This document shows, piece by piece, positions 36,030 to 49,446 of a stretch of DNA of 64,000 bases. The stretch lies in the NCBI GenBank assembly GCA_030848705.1, contig CM061242.1, positions 66,312,564-66,376,563 of the forward strand, given 5' to 3'. Positions within the stretch are counted from its first letter, which is position 1; every line of letters starts with the position of its first letter. The notes beneath the pieces were generated by a model. That model was not told the DNA's origin, made no database searches, and saw only the letters and a list, made by a program, of their open reading frames with translations. This DNA comes from Heracleum sosnowskyi (lineage: Eukaryota; Streptophyta; Magnoliopsida; Apiales; Apiaceae). The position numbers and the translations under genes are program-made.

Positions 36030-37875
36030 TGAAGTTTTTTGCAATTCTATAAATCTAAAGGGTCAAACTACGAGAAAATATCCACAAAACGACCCGCTTC
36101 GATTTAACCCCGCTTTCCTTGTATAGATCCCTTAAGAGGTATACGTAATCGGGCGTCCCCTGGTATCGGCTCCAATTTAGGTCCGGACAGCTCCAAATGA
36201 AGTTTACTGCAATTCTATAAACCCATAGGGTCAAACTACGAGAAAATATCCACAAACCACCCGCTTCAATTTAACCCTGTTTTCCTTGTATAGATCCCTT
36301 AAGAGGTATACGTAATCGGGCGTCCCCTGGTATCGGCTCCAATTCAGGTCCGGACAGCTCCAAATGAAGTTTACTGCAATTCTATAAACCAATAGGGTCA
36401 AACTACGAGAAAATATCCACAAAACGACCCGCTTCAATTTATCCCCGTTTTCCATGTATAGCTCCCTTAAGAGGTATACGTAATCGGGCGTCCCCTGGTA
36501 TCGGCTCTAATTCAGGCCCGTACTGCTCCAAATGAAGTTTTTTGCAATTCTATAAACCTATAGGGTCAAACTACTAGAAAATACCCACAAAACGACTCGC
36601 TTCAATTTATCCCCGTTTTCCTTGTATAGCTCCGTTCAGAGGTATACGTAATCGGGCGTCCCCTGGTATCTGCTCCAATTTTGGCCCGGACTGCTCCAAA
36701 TGAAGTTTTTTGCAATTCTATAAGCCCATAGGGTCAAACTACGAGAAAATATCCATAAAATGACCCGCTTCAATTTATCCCCGTTTTCCTTGTCTAGCTC
36801 CCTTTAGAGGTATACGTAATCGGGCGTCCCCTGGTATCTGCTCCAATTCAGGTCCAGACTGCTCCAAATGAAGTTTTTTACAATTCTATAAACCCATAGG
36901 GTCAAACTACGAGAAAATATCCACAAAATGACCCGCTTCAATTTATCCCCGTTTTCCTTGTATAGCTCCCTTAGAGGTATACATAATCGGGTGTCCCCTG
37001 GTATCTGCTCAAATTCAGGTCCAGACAGCTCCAAATGAAGTTTTTTGCAATTCTATAAACCTATAGGGTCAAACTACTAGAAAATACCCACAAAACGACC
37101 CGCTTCAATTTATCCCCGTTTTCCTTGTATAGCTCCCTTAGGAGGTAATCGTAATCGGGAGTCCCCTGGTATCTGCTCCAATTCAGGCCCAGACTGCTCC
37201 AAATGAAGTTTTTTGCAATTCTATAAACCCGTAGGGTCAAACTACGAGAAAATATCCATAAAACGACCCGCTTCATTTTCTCCCCGTTTTCCTTGTCTAG
37301 CTCCCTTCAGAGGTATACGTAATCGGGCGTCCCCTGGTATCTGCTCCAATTCAGGTCCAGACTGCTCCAAATGAAGTTTTTTACAATTCTATAAACCCAT
37401 AGGGTCAAACTACGAGAAAATATCCACAAAATGACCCGCTTCAATTTATCCCCGTTTTCCTTGTATAGCTCCCTTCTGAGGTATACATAATCGGGTGTCC
37501 CCTGGTATCTGGTCAAATTCAGGTCCACACAGCTCCAAATGAAGTTTTTTGCAATTCTATAAACCCATAGGGTCAAACTACGAGAAAATATCCACAAAAT
37601 GACCCGCTTCAATTTATCCCCGTTTTCCTTGTATAGCCCCCATAAGAGGTATACGTAATCGGGCGTCCCCTGGTATCTGCTCCAATTCAGGCCCAGACTG
37701 CTCCAAATGAAGTTTTTTGCAATTCTATAAACCCAAAGGGTCAAACTACGAGAAAATATCCACAAAATGACCCGCTTCAATTTATCCCCGTTTTCCTTGT
37801 ATAGCCCCCTTAAGAGGTATACGTAATCGGGCGTCCCCTGGTATCTGCTCCAATTCAGGCCCGGACTGCTCCAAA
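36030..37875. repeat. 11-mer block (1846 bp)
   Basis: Order is A-B-G-F-H-C-D-H'-C'-X-E. It opens with rare variants: AATCTAAAGG and CAATTTAGG in A, CAAACCACCC and AACCCTG in B, and AACCAATAGG in G. C (36869-37035) has lost one base, giving CCCTTAGAGG. The first 467 bases recur exactly at 63534-64000. Confidence 0.86.
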
Positions 37876-39217
37876 TGAAGTTTTTTGCAATTCTATAAAT
37901 CTAAAGGGTCAAACTACGAGAAATTATCCACAAAACGACCCGCTTCGATTTAACCCCGCTTTCCTTGTATAGATCCCTTAAGAGGTATACGTAATCGGGC
38001 GTCCCCTGGTATCGGCTCCAATTCAGGTCCGGACAGCTCCAAATGAAGTTTACTGCAATTCTATAAACCCATAGGGTCAACTACGAGAAAATATCCACAA
38101 ACCACCCGCTTCAATTTAACCCCGTTTTCCTTGTATAGATCCCTTAAGAGGTATACGTAATCGGGCGTCCCCTGGTATCGGCTCCAATTCAGGTCGGGAC
38201 AGCTCCAAATGAAGTTTACTGCAATTCTATAAACCAATAGGGTCAAACTACGAGAAAATATCCACAAAACGACCCGCTTCAATTTATCCCCGTTTTCCAT
38301 GTATAGCTCCCTTAAGAGGTATACGTAATCGGGCGTCCCCTGGTATCGGCTCCAATTCAGGCCCGTACTGCTCCAAATGAAGTTTTTTGCAATTCTATAA
38401 ACCTATAGGGTCAAACTACTAGAAAATACCCACAAAACGACTCGCTTCAATTTATCCCCGTTTTCCTTGTATAGCTCCCTTCAGAGGTATACGTAATCGG
38501 GCGTCCCCTGGTATCTGCTCCAATTTTGGCCCGGACTGCTCCAAATGAAGTTTTTTGCAATTCTATAAACCCATAGGGTCAAACTACGAGAAAATATCCA
38601 TAAAACGACCCGCTTCAATTTATCCCCGTTTTCCTTGTCTAGCTCCCTTCAGAGGTATACGTAATCGGGCGTACCCTGGTATCTGCTCCAATTCAGGTCC
38701 AGACTGCTCCAAATGAAGTTTTTTACAATTCTATAAACCCATAGGGTCAAACTACGAGAAAATATCCACAAAATGACCCGCTTCAATTTATCCCCGTTTT
38801 CCTTGTATATCTCCCTTCAGAGGTATACATAATCGGGTGTCCCCTGGTATCTGCTCAAATTCAGGTCCAGACAGCTCCAAATGAAGTTTTTTGCAATTCT
38901 ATAAACCTATAGGGTCAAACTACTAGAAAATACCCACAAAACGACCCGCTTCAATTTATCCCCGTTTTCCTTGTATAGCTCCCTTAGGAGGTAATCGTAA
39001 TCGGGAGTCCCCTGGTATCTGCTCCAATTCAGGTCCAGACTGCTCCAAATGAAGTTTTTTGCAATTCTATAAACCCGTAGGGTCAAACTACGAGAAAATA
39101 TCCACAAAATGACCCGCTTCAATTTATCCCCGTTTTCCTTGTATAGCCCCCTTAAGAGGTATACGTAATCGGGCGTCCACTGGTATCTGCTCCAATTCAG
39201 GCCCGGACTGCTCCAAA
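37876..39217. repeat. 8-mer cassette with variant A and B (1342 bp)
   Basis: Order is A-B-G-F-H-C-D-E. A has AATCTAAAGG and GAGAAATTATCC. B is 166 bp, with GGTCAACTACG and CAAACCACCC. This A/B pair also opens the blocks at 43746, 46430, 48107 and 49447. E has AACCCGTAGG. Confidence 0.86.
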
Positions 39218-42200
39218 TGATGTTTTTTGCAATTCTATAAATCTATAGGGTCAAACTACGAGAAAATATCCACAAAACGACCCGCTTCAATTTAACCCCG
39301 CTTTCCTTGTATAGATCCCTTAAGAGGTATACGTAATCGGGCGTCCCCTGGTATCGGCTCCAATTCAGGTCCGGACAGCTCCAAATGAAGTTTACTGCAA
39401 TTCTATAAACCCATAGGGTCAAACTACGAGAAAATATCCACAAACGACCCGCTTCAATTTAACCCCGTTTTCCTTGTATAGATCCCTTAAGAGGTATACG
39501 TAATCGGGCGTCCCCTGGTATCGGCTCCAATTCAGGTCCGGACAGCTCCAAATGAAGTTTACTGCAATTCTATAAACCCATAGGGTCAAACTACGAGAAA
39601 ATATCCATAAAACGACCCGCTTCAATTTATCCCCGTTTTCCTTGTCTAGCTCCCTTCAGAGGTATACGTAATCGGGCGTCCCCTGGTATCTGCTCCAATT
39701 CAGGTCCAGACTGCGCCAAATGAAGGTTTTTACAATTCTATAAACCCATAGGGTCAAACTACGAGAAAATATCCACAAAATGACCCGCTTCAATTTATCC
39801 CCGTTTTCCTTGTATAGCTCCCTTCAGAGGTATACATAATCGGGTGTCCCCTGGTATCTGCTCAAATTCAGGTCCAGACAGCTCCAAATGAAGTTTTTTG
39901 CAATTCTATAAACCTATAGGGTCAAACTACTAGAAAATACCCACAAAACGACCCGCTTCAATTTATCCCCGTTTTCCTTGTATAGCTCCCTTAGGAGGTA
40001 ATCGTAATCGGGAGTCCCCTGGTATCTGCTCCAATTCAGGCCCAGACTGCTCCAAATGAAGTTTTTTGCAATTCTATAAACCCGTAGGGTCAAACTACGA
40101 GAAAATATCCATAAAACGACCCGCTTCATTTTCTCCCCGTTTTCCTTGTCTAGCTCCCTTCAGAGGTATACGTAATCGGGCGTCCCCTGGTATCTGCTCC
40201 AATTCAGGTCCAGACTGCTCCAAATGAAGTTTTTTACAATTCTATAAACCCATAGGGTCAAACTACGAGAAAATATCCACAAAATGACCCGCTTCAATTT
40301 ATCCCCGTTTTCCTTGTATAGATCCCTTCTGAGGTATACATAATCGGGTGTCCCCTGGTATCTGGTCAAATTCAGGTCCACACAGCTCCAAATGAAGTTT
40401 TTTGCAATTCTATAAACCCATAGGGTCAAACTACGAGAAAATATCCACAAAATGACCCGCTTCAATTTATCCCCGTTTTCCTTGTATAGCCCCCTTAAGA
40501 GGTATACGTAATCGGGCGTCCCCTGGTATCTGCTCCAATTCAGGCCCGGACTGCTCCAAATGATGTTTTTTGCAATTCTATAAATCTATAGGGTCAAACT
40601 ACGAGAAAATATCCACAAAATGACCCGCTTCAATTTATCCCCGTTTTCCTTGTATAGCTCCCTTCTGAGGTATACATAATCGGGTGTCCCCTGGTATCTG
40701 GTCAAATTCAGGTCCACACAGCTCCAAATGAAGTTTTTTGCAATTCTATAAACCCATAGGGTCAAACTACGAGAAAATATCCATAACCCGCTTCATTTTC
40801 TCCCCGTTTTCCTTGTCTAGCTCCCTTCAGAGGTATACGTAATCGGGCGTCCCCTGGTATCTGCTCCAATTCAGGTCCAGACTGCTCCAAATGAAGTTTT
40901 TTACAATTCTATAAACCCATAGGGTCAAACTACGAGAAAATATCCACAAAATGACCCGCTTCAATTTATCCCCGTTTTCCTTGTATAGCTCCCTTCTGAG
41001 GTATACATAATCGGGTGTCCCCTGGTATCTGGTCAAATTCAGGTCCACACAGCTCCAAATGAAGTTTTTTGCAATTCTATAAACCCATAGGGTCAAACTA
41101 CGAGAAAATATCCACAAACGACCCGCTTCAATTTAACCCCGTTTTCCTTGTATAGATCCCTTAAGAGGTATACGTAATCGGGCGTCCCCTGGTATCGGCT
41201 CCAATTCAGGTCCGGACAGCTCCAAATGAAGTTTACTGCAATTCTATAAACCCATAGGGTCAAACTACGAGAAAATATCCATAAAACGACCCGCTTCAAT
41301 TTATCCCCGTTTTCCTTGTCTAGCTCCCTTCAGAGGTATACGTAATCGGGCGTCCCCTGGTATCTGCTCCAATTCAGGTCCAGACTGCGCCAAATGAAGT
41401 TTTTTACAATTCTATAAACCCATAGGGTCAAACTACGAGAAAATATCCACAAAATGACCCGCTTCAATTTATCCCCGTTTTCCTTGTATAGCTCCCTTCA
41501 GAGGTATACATAATCGGGTGTCCCCTGATATCTGCTCAAATTCAGGTCCAGACAGCTCCAAATGAAGTTTTTTGCAATTCTATAAACCTATAGGGTCAAA
41601 CTACTAGAAAATACCCACAAAACGACCCGCTTCAATTTATCCCCGTTTTCCTTGTATAGCTCCCTTAGGAGGTAATCGTAATCGGGAGTCCCCTGGTATC
41701 TGCTCCAATTCAGGCCCAGACTGCTCCAAATGAAGTTTTTTGCAATTCTATAAACCCGTAGGGTCAAACTACGAGAAAATATCCATAAAACGACCCGCTT
41801 CATTTTCTCCCCGTTTTCCTTGTCTAGCTCCCTTCAGAGGTATACGTAATCGGGCGTCCCCTGGTATCTGCTCCAATTCAGGTCCAGACTGCTCCAAATG
41901 AAGTTTTTTACAATTCTATAAACCCATAGGGTCAAACTACGAGAAAATATCCACAAAATGACCCGCTTCAATTTATCCCCGTTTTCCTTGTATAGCTCCC
42001 TTCTGAGGTATACATAATCGGGTGTCCCCTGGTATCTGGTCAAATTCAGGTCCACACAGCTCCAAATGAAGTTTTTTGCAATTCTATAAACCCATAGGGT
42101 CAAACTACGAGAAAATATCCACAAAATGACCCGCTTCAATTTATCCCCGTTTTCCTTGTATAGCCCCCTTAAGAGGTATACGTAATCGGGCGTCCCCTGG

Positions 42201-43745
42201 TATCTGCTCCAATTCAGGCCCGGACTGCTCCAAATGATGTTTTTTGCAATTCTATAAATCTATAGGGTCAAACTACGAGAAAATATCCACAAAACGACCC
42301 GCTTCAATTTAACCCCGCTTTCCTTGTATAGATCCCTTAAGAGGTATACGTAATCGGGCGTCCCCTGGTATCGGCTCCAATTCAGGTCCGGACAGCTCCA
42401 AATGAAGTTTACTGCAATTCTATAAACCCATAGGGTCAAACTACGAGAAAATATCCACAAACGACCCGCTTCAATTTAACCCCGTTTTCCTTGTATAGAT
42501 CCCTTAAGAGGTATACGTAATCGGGCGTCCCCTGGTATCGGCTCCAATTCAGGTCCGGACAGCTCCAAATGAAGTTTACTGCAATTCTATAAACCCATAG
42601 GGTCAAACTACGAGAAAATATCCATAAAACGACCCGCTTCAATTTATCCCCGTTTTCCTTGTCTAGCTCCCTTCAGAGGTATACGTAATCGGGCGTCCCC
42701 TGGTATCTGCTCCAATTCAGGTCCAGACTGCGCCAAATGAAGTTTTTTACAATTCTATAAACCCATAGGGTCAAACTACGAGAAAATATCCACAAAATGA
42801 CCCGCTTCAATTTATCCCCGTTTTCCTTGTATAGCTCCCTTCAGAGGTATATATAATCGGGTGTCCCCTGGTATCTGCTCAAATTCAGGTCCAGATAGCT
42901 CCAAATGAAGTTTTTTGCAATTCTATAAACTTATAGGGTCAAACTACTAGAAAATACCCACAAAACGACCCGCTTCAATTTATCCCCGTTTTCCTTGTAT
43001 AGCTCCCTTAGGAGGTAATCGTAATCGGGAATCCCCTGGTATCTGCTCCAATTCAGGCCCAGACTGCTCCAAATGAAGTTTTTTGCAATTCTATAAATCC
43101 GTAGGGTCAAACTACGAGAAAATATCCATAAAACGACCCGCTTCATTTTCTCCCCGTTTTCCTTGTCTAGCTCCCTTCAGAGGTATACGTAATCGGGCGT
43201 CCCCTGGTATCTGCTCCAATTCAGGTCCAGACTGCTCCAAATGAAGTTTTTTACAATTCTATAAACCCATAGGGTCAAACTACGAGAAAATATCCACAAA
43301 ATGACCCGCTTCAATTTATCCCCGTTTTCCTTGTATAGCTCCCTTCTGAGGTATACATAATCGGGTGTCCCCTGGTATCTGGTCAAATTCAGGTCCACAC
43401 AGCTCCAAATGAAGTTTTTTGCAATTCTATAAACCCATAGGGTCAAACTACGAGAAAATATCCACAAAATGACCCGCTTCAATTTATCCCCGTTTTCCTT
43501 GTATAGCCCCCATAAGAGGTATACGTAATCGGGCGTCCCCTGGTATCTGCTCCAATTCAGGCCCAGACTGCTCCAAATGAAGTTTTTTGCAATTCTATAA
43601 ACCCATAGGGTCCAACTACGAGAAAATATCCACAAAATGACCCGCTTCAATTTATCCCCGTTTTCCTTGTATAGCCCCCTTAAGAGGTATACGTAATCGG
43701 GCGTCCCCTGGTATCTGCTCCAATTCAGGCCCGGACTGCTCCAAA
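39218..43745. repeat. 8-, 10- and 9-mer blocks led by TGATG-type A (4528 bp)
   Basis: Three blocks share the core H-C-D-H'-C'. Block 39218-40560 reads A-B-H-C-D-H'-C'-E. Block 40561-42234 reads A/C'-H'-C'-X/B-H-C-D-H'-C'-E. Block 42235-43745 reads A-B-H-C-D-H'-C'-X-E. All three A monomers start TGATG instead of TGAAG. The 1674 bp middle block includes a 163 bp H' at 40729-40891, where five bases are missing at CCATAACCCGC. Confidence 0.84.
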
Positions 43746-46429
43746 TGAAGTTTTTTGCAATTCTATAAATCTAAAGGGTCAAACTACGAGAAATTATCCA
43801 CAAAACGACCCGCTTCGATTTAACCCCGCTTTCCTTGTATAGATCCCTTAAGAGGTATACGTAATCGGGCGTCCCCTGGTATCGGCTCCAATTCAGGTCC
43901 GGACAGCTCCAAATGAAGTTTACTGCAATTCTATAAACCCATAGGGTCAACTACGAGAAAATATCCACAAACCACCCGCTTCAATTTAACCCCGTTTTCC
44001 TTGTATAGATCCCTTAAGAGGTATACGTAATCGGGCGTCCCCTGGTATCTGCTCAAATTCAGGTCCAGACAGCTCCAAATGAAGTTTTTTGCAATTCTAT
44101 AAACCCATAGGGTCAAACTACGAGAAAATATCCACAAAATGACCCGCTTCAATTTAACCCCGTTTTCCTTGTATAGATCCCTTAAGAGGTATACGTAATC
44201 GGGCGTCCCCTGGTATCTGCTCCAATTTTGGCCCGGACTGCTCCAAATGAAGTTTTTTGCAATTCTATAAACCCATAGGGTCAAACTACGAGAAAATATC
44301 CATAAAACGACCCGCTTCAATTTATCCCCGTTTTCCTTGTCTAGCTCCCTTCAGAGGTATACGTCATCGGGCGTCCCCTGGTATCGGCTCCAATTCAGGC
44401 CCGTACTGCTCCAAATGAAGTTTTTTGCAATTCGATAAACCTTAGGGTCAAACTACTAGAAAATACCCACAAAACGACTTGCTTCAATTTATCCCCGTTT
44501 TCCTTGTATAGATCCCTTAAGAGGTATACGTAATCGGGCGTCCCCTGGTATCTGCTCCAATTTTGGCCCGGACTGCTCCAAATGAAGTTTTTTGCAATTC
44601 TATAAACCCATAGGGTCAAACTACGAGAAAATATCCACAAAATGACCCGCTTCAATTTAACCCCGTTTTCCTTGTATAGATCCCTTAGGAGGTAATCGTA
44701 ATCGGGAGTCCCCTGGTATCTGCTCCAATTCAGGTCCAGACTGCTCCAAATGAAGTTTTTTGCAATTCTATAAACCCGTAGGGTCAAACTACGAGAAAAT
44801 ATCCATAAAACGACCCGCTTCATTTTCTCCCCGTTTTCCTTGTCTAGCTCCCTTCAGAGGTATACGTAATCGGGCGTCCCCTGGTATCTGCTCCAATTCA
44901 GGTCCAGACTGCTCCAAATGAAGTTTTTTACAATTCTATAAACCCATAGGGTCAAACTACGAGAAAATATCCACAAAATGACCCGCTTCAATTTATCCCC
45001 GTTTTCCTTGTATAGCTCCCTTCTGAGGTATACATAATCGGGTGTCCCCTGGTATCTGGTCAAATTCAGGTCCACACAGCTCCAAATGAAGTTTTTTGCA
45101 ATTCTATAAACCCATAGGGTCAAACTACGAGAAAATATCCACAAAATGACCCGCTTCAATTTAACCCCGTTTTCCTTGTATAGATCCCTTAAGAGGTATA
45201 CGTAATCGGGCGTCCCCTGGTATCTGCTCCAATTTTGGCCCGGACTGCTCCAAATGAAGTTTTTTGCAATTCTATAAACCCATAGGGTCAAACTACGAGA
45301 AAATATCCATAAAACGACCCGCTTCAATTTATCCCCGTTTTCCTTGTCTAGCTCCCTTCAGAGGTATACGTCATCGGGCGTCCCCTGGTATCGGCTCCAA
45401 TTCAGGCCCGTACTGCTCCAAATGAAGTTTTTTGCAATTCGATAAACCTTAGGGTCAAACTACTAGAAAATACCCACAAAACGACTTGCTTCAATTTATC
45501 CCCGTTTTCCTTGTATAGATCCCTTAAGAGGTATACGTAATCGGGCGTCCCCTGGTATCTGCTCCAATTTTGGCCCGGACTGCTCCAAATGAAGTTTTTT
45601 GCAATTCTATAAACCCATAGGGTCAAACTACGAGAAAATATCCACAAAATGACCCGCTTCAATTTAACCCCGTTTTCCTTGTATAGATCCCTTAGGAGGT
45701 AATCGTAATCGGGAGTCCCCTGGTATCTGCTCCAATTCAGGTCCAGACTGCTCCAAATGAAGTTTTTTGCAATTCTATAAACCCGTAGGGTCAAACTACG
45801 AGAAAATATCCATAAAACGACCCGCTTCATTTTCTCCCCGTTTTCCTTGTCTAGCTCCCTTCAGAGGTATACGTAATCGGGCGTCCCCTGGTATCTGCTC
45901 CAATTCAGGTCCAGACTGCTCCAAATGAAGTTTTTTACAATTCTATAAACCCATAGGGTCAAACTACGAGAAAATATCCACAAAATGACCCGCTTCAATT
46001 TATCCCCGTTTTCCTTGTATAGCTCCCTTCTGAGGTATACATAATCGGGTGTCCCCTGGTATCTGGTCAAATTCAGGTCCACACAGCTCCAAATGAAGTT
46101 TTTTGCAATTCTATAAACCCATAGGGTCAAACTACGAGAAAATATCCACAAAATGACCCGCTTCAATTTATCCCCGTTTTCCTTGTATAGCCCCCATAAG
46201 AGGTATACGTAATCGGGCGTCCCCTGGTATCTGCTCCAATTCAGGCCCAGACTGCTCCAAATGAAGTTTTTTGCAATTCTATAAACCCATAGGGTCAAAC
46301 TACGAGAAAATATCCACAAAATGACCCGCTTCAATTTATCCCCGTTTTCCTTGTATAGCCCCCTTAAGAGGTATACGTAATCGGGCGTCCCCTGGTATCT
46401 GCTCCAATTCAGGCCCGGACTGCTCCAAA
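43746..46429. repeat. 16-mer HOR with internal 6-monomer duplication (2684 bp)
   Basis: Writing Y for a chimera with AAAATGAC, TTTAACCCCG and GATCCC, the order is A-B/C then [Y-H/G-F-Y'-H'-C'] twice, then X-E. The repeated six-monomer segments are 44080-45086 and 45087-46093, each 1007 bp, and look identical by eye. Markers are ACGTCATCGGG in H/G and TTCGATAAACCTTAGGG in F. Removing one segment gives exactly the 10-mer that follows. Confidence 0.9.
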
Positions 46430-48106
46430 TGAAGTTTTTTGCAATTCTATAAATCTAAAGGGTCAAACTACGAGAAATTATCCACAAAACGACCCGCTTC
46501 GATTTAACCCCGCTTTCCTTGTATAGATCCCTTAAGAGGTATACGTAATCGGGCGTCCCCTGGTATCGGCTCCAATTCAGGTCCGGACAGCTCCAAATGA
46601 AGTTTACTGCAATTCTATAAACCCATAGGGTCAACTACGAGAAAATATCCACAAACCACCCGCTTCAATTTAACCCCGTTTTCCTTGTATAGATCCCTTA
46701 AGAGGTATACGTAATCGGGCGTCCCCTGGTATCTGCTCAAATTCAGGTCCAGACAGCTCCAAATGAAGTTTTTTGCAATTCTATAAACCCATAGGGTCAA
46801 ACTACGAGAAAATATCCACAAAATGACCCGCTTCAATTTAACCCCGTTTTCCTTGTATAGATCCCTTAAGAGGTATACGTAATCGGGCGTCCCCTGGTAT
46901 CTGCTCCAATTTTGGCCCGGACTGCTCCAAATGAAGTTTTTTGCAATTCTATAAACCCATAGGGTCAAACTACGAGAAAATATCCATAAAACGACCCGCT
47001 TCAATTTATCCCCGTTTTCCTTGTCTAGCTCCCTTCAGAGGTATACGTCATCGGGCGTCCCCTGGTATCGGCTCCAATTCAGGCCCGTACTGCTCCAAAT
47101 GAAGTTTTTTGCAATTCGATAAACCTTAGGGTCAAACTACTAGAAAATACCCACAAAACGACTTGCTTCAATTTATCCCCGTTTTCCTTGTATAGATCCC
47201 TTAAGAGGTATACGTAATCGGGCGTCCCCTGGTATCTGCTCCAATTTTGGCCCGGACTGCTCCAAATGAAGTTTTTTGCAATTCTATAAACCCATAGGGT
47301 CAAACTACGAGAAAATATCCACAAAATGACCCGCTTCAATTTAACCCCGTTTTCCTTGTATAGATCCCTTAGGAGGTAATCGTAATCGGGAGTCCCCTGG
47401 TATCTGCTCCAATTCAGGTCCAGACTGCTCCAAATGAAGTTTTTTGCAATTCTATAAACCCGTAGGGTCAAACTACGAGAAAATATCCATAAAACGACCC
47501 GCTTCATTTTCTCCCCGTTTTCCTTGTCTAGCTCCCTTCAGAGGTATACGTAATCGGGCGTCCCCTGGTATCTGCTCCAATTCAGGTCCAGACTGCTCCA
47601 AATGAAGTTTTTTACAATTCTATAAACCCATAGGGTCAAACTACGAGAAAATATCCACAAAATGACCCGCTTCAATTTATCCCCGTTTTCCTTGTATAGC
47701 TCCCTTCTGAGGTATACATAATCGGGTGTCCCCTGGTATCTGGTCAAATTCAGGTCCACACAGCTCCAAATGAAGTTTTTTGCAATTCTATAAACCCATA
47801 GGGTCAAACTACGAGAAAATATCCACAAAATGACCCGCTTCAATTTATCCCCGTTTTCCTTGTATAGCCCCCATAAGAGGTATACGTAATCGGGCGTCCC
47901 CTGGTATCTGCTCCAATTCAGGCCCAGACTGCTCCAAATGAAGTTTTTTGCAATTCTATAAACCCATAGGGTCAAACTACGAGAAAATATCCACAAAATG
48001 ACCCGCTTCAATTTATCCCCGTTTTCCTTGTATAGCCCCCTTAAGAGGTATACGTAATCGGGCGTCCCCTGGTATCTGCTCCAATTCAGGCCCGGACTGC
48101 TCCAAA
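46430..48106. repeat. 10-mer HOR (1677 bp)
   Basis: Order is A-B/C-Y-H/G-F-Y'-H'-C'-X-E. The length is 1680 minus three: B/C is 166 bp and F is 167 bp. It is the simplest form of this HOR family and the likely base from which the neighbouring 16-, 8- and 6-mers derive. Confidence 0.88.
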
Positions 48107-49446
48107 TGAAGTTTTTTGCAATTCTATAAATCTAAAGGGTCAAACTACGAGAAATTATCCACAAAACGACCCGCTTCGATTTAACCCCGCTTTCCTTGTA
48201 TAGATCCCTTAAGAGGTATACGTAATCGGGCGTCCCCTGGTATCGGCTCCAATTCAGGTCCGGACAGCTCCAAATGAAGTTTACTGCAATTCTATAAACC
48301 CATAGGGTCAACTACGAGAAAATATCCACAAACCACCCGCTTCAATTTAACCCCGTTTTCCTTGTATATCCCTTAAGATGTATACGTAATCGGGCGTCCC
48401 CTGGTATCTGCTCAAATTCAGGTCCAGACAGCTCCAAATGAAGTTTTTTGCAATTCTATAAACCCATAGGGTCAAACTACGAGAAAATATCCACAAAATG
48501 ACCCGCTTCAATTTAACCCCGTTTTCCTTGTATAGATCCCTTAAGAGGTATACGTAATCGGGCGTCCCCTGGTATCTGCTCCAATTTTGGCCCGGACTGC
48601 TCCAAATGAAGTTTTTTGCAATTCTATAAACCCATAGGGTCAAACTACGAGAAAATATCCACAAAATGACCCGCTTCAATTTAACCCCGTTTTCCTTGTA
48701 TAGATCCCTTAGGAGGTAATCGTAATCGGGAGTCCCCTGGTATCTGCTCCAATTCAGGTCCAGACTGCTCCAAATGAAGTTTTTTGCAATTCTATAAACC
48801 CGTAGGGTCAAACTACGAGAAAATATCCATAAAACGACCCGCTTCATTTTCTCCCCGTTTTCCTTGTCTAGCTCCCTTCAGAGGTATACGTAATCGGGCG
48901 TCCCCTGGTATCTGCTCCAATTTAGGTCCAGACTGCTCCAAATGAAGTTTTTTACAATTCTATAAACCCATAGGGTCAAACTACGAGAAAATATCCACAA
49001 AATGACCCGCTTCAATTTATCCCCGTTTTCCTTGTATAGCTCCCTTCTGAGGTATACATAATCGGGTGTCCCCTGGTATCTGGTCAAATTCAGGTCCACA
49101 CAGCTCCAAATGAAGTTTTTTGCAATTCTATAAACCCATAGGGTCAAACTACGAGAAAATATCCACAAAATGACCCGCTTCAATTTATCCCCGTTTTCCT
49201 TGTATAGCCCCCATAAGAGGTATACGTAATCGGGCGTCCCCTGGTATCTGCTCCAATTCAGGCCCAGACTGCTCCAAATGAAGTTTTTTGCAATTCTATA
49301 AACCCATAGGGTCAAACTACGAGAAAATATCCACAAAATGACCCGCTTCAATTTATCCCCGTTTTCCTTGTATAGCCCCCTTAAGAGGTATACGTAATCG
49401 GGCGTCCCCTGGTATCTGCTCCAATTCAGGCCCGGACTGCTCCAAA
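48107..49446. repeat. 8-mer deletion form of the 10-mer (1340 bp)
   Basis: Order is A-B/C-Y-Y'-H'-C'-X-E, that is the 10-mer without H/G and F. B/C (48275-48438) is 164 bp: it has the usual two single-base losses plus a 2 bp loss at TTGTATATCCC. It also reads AAGATGTATACG, shared with 49447-50451. Confidence 0.88.
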
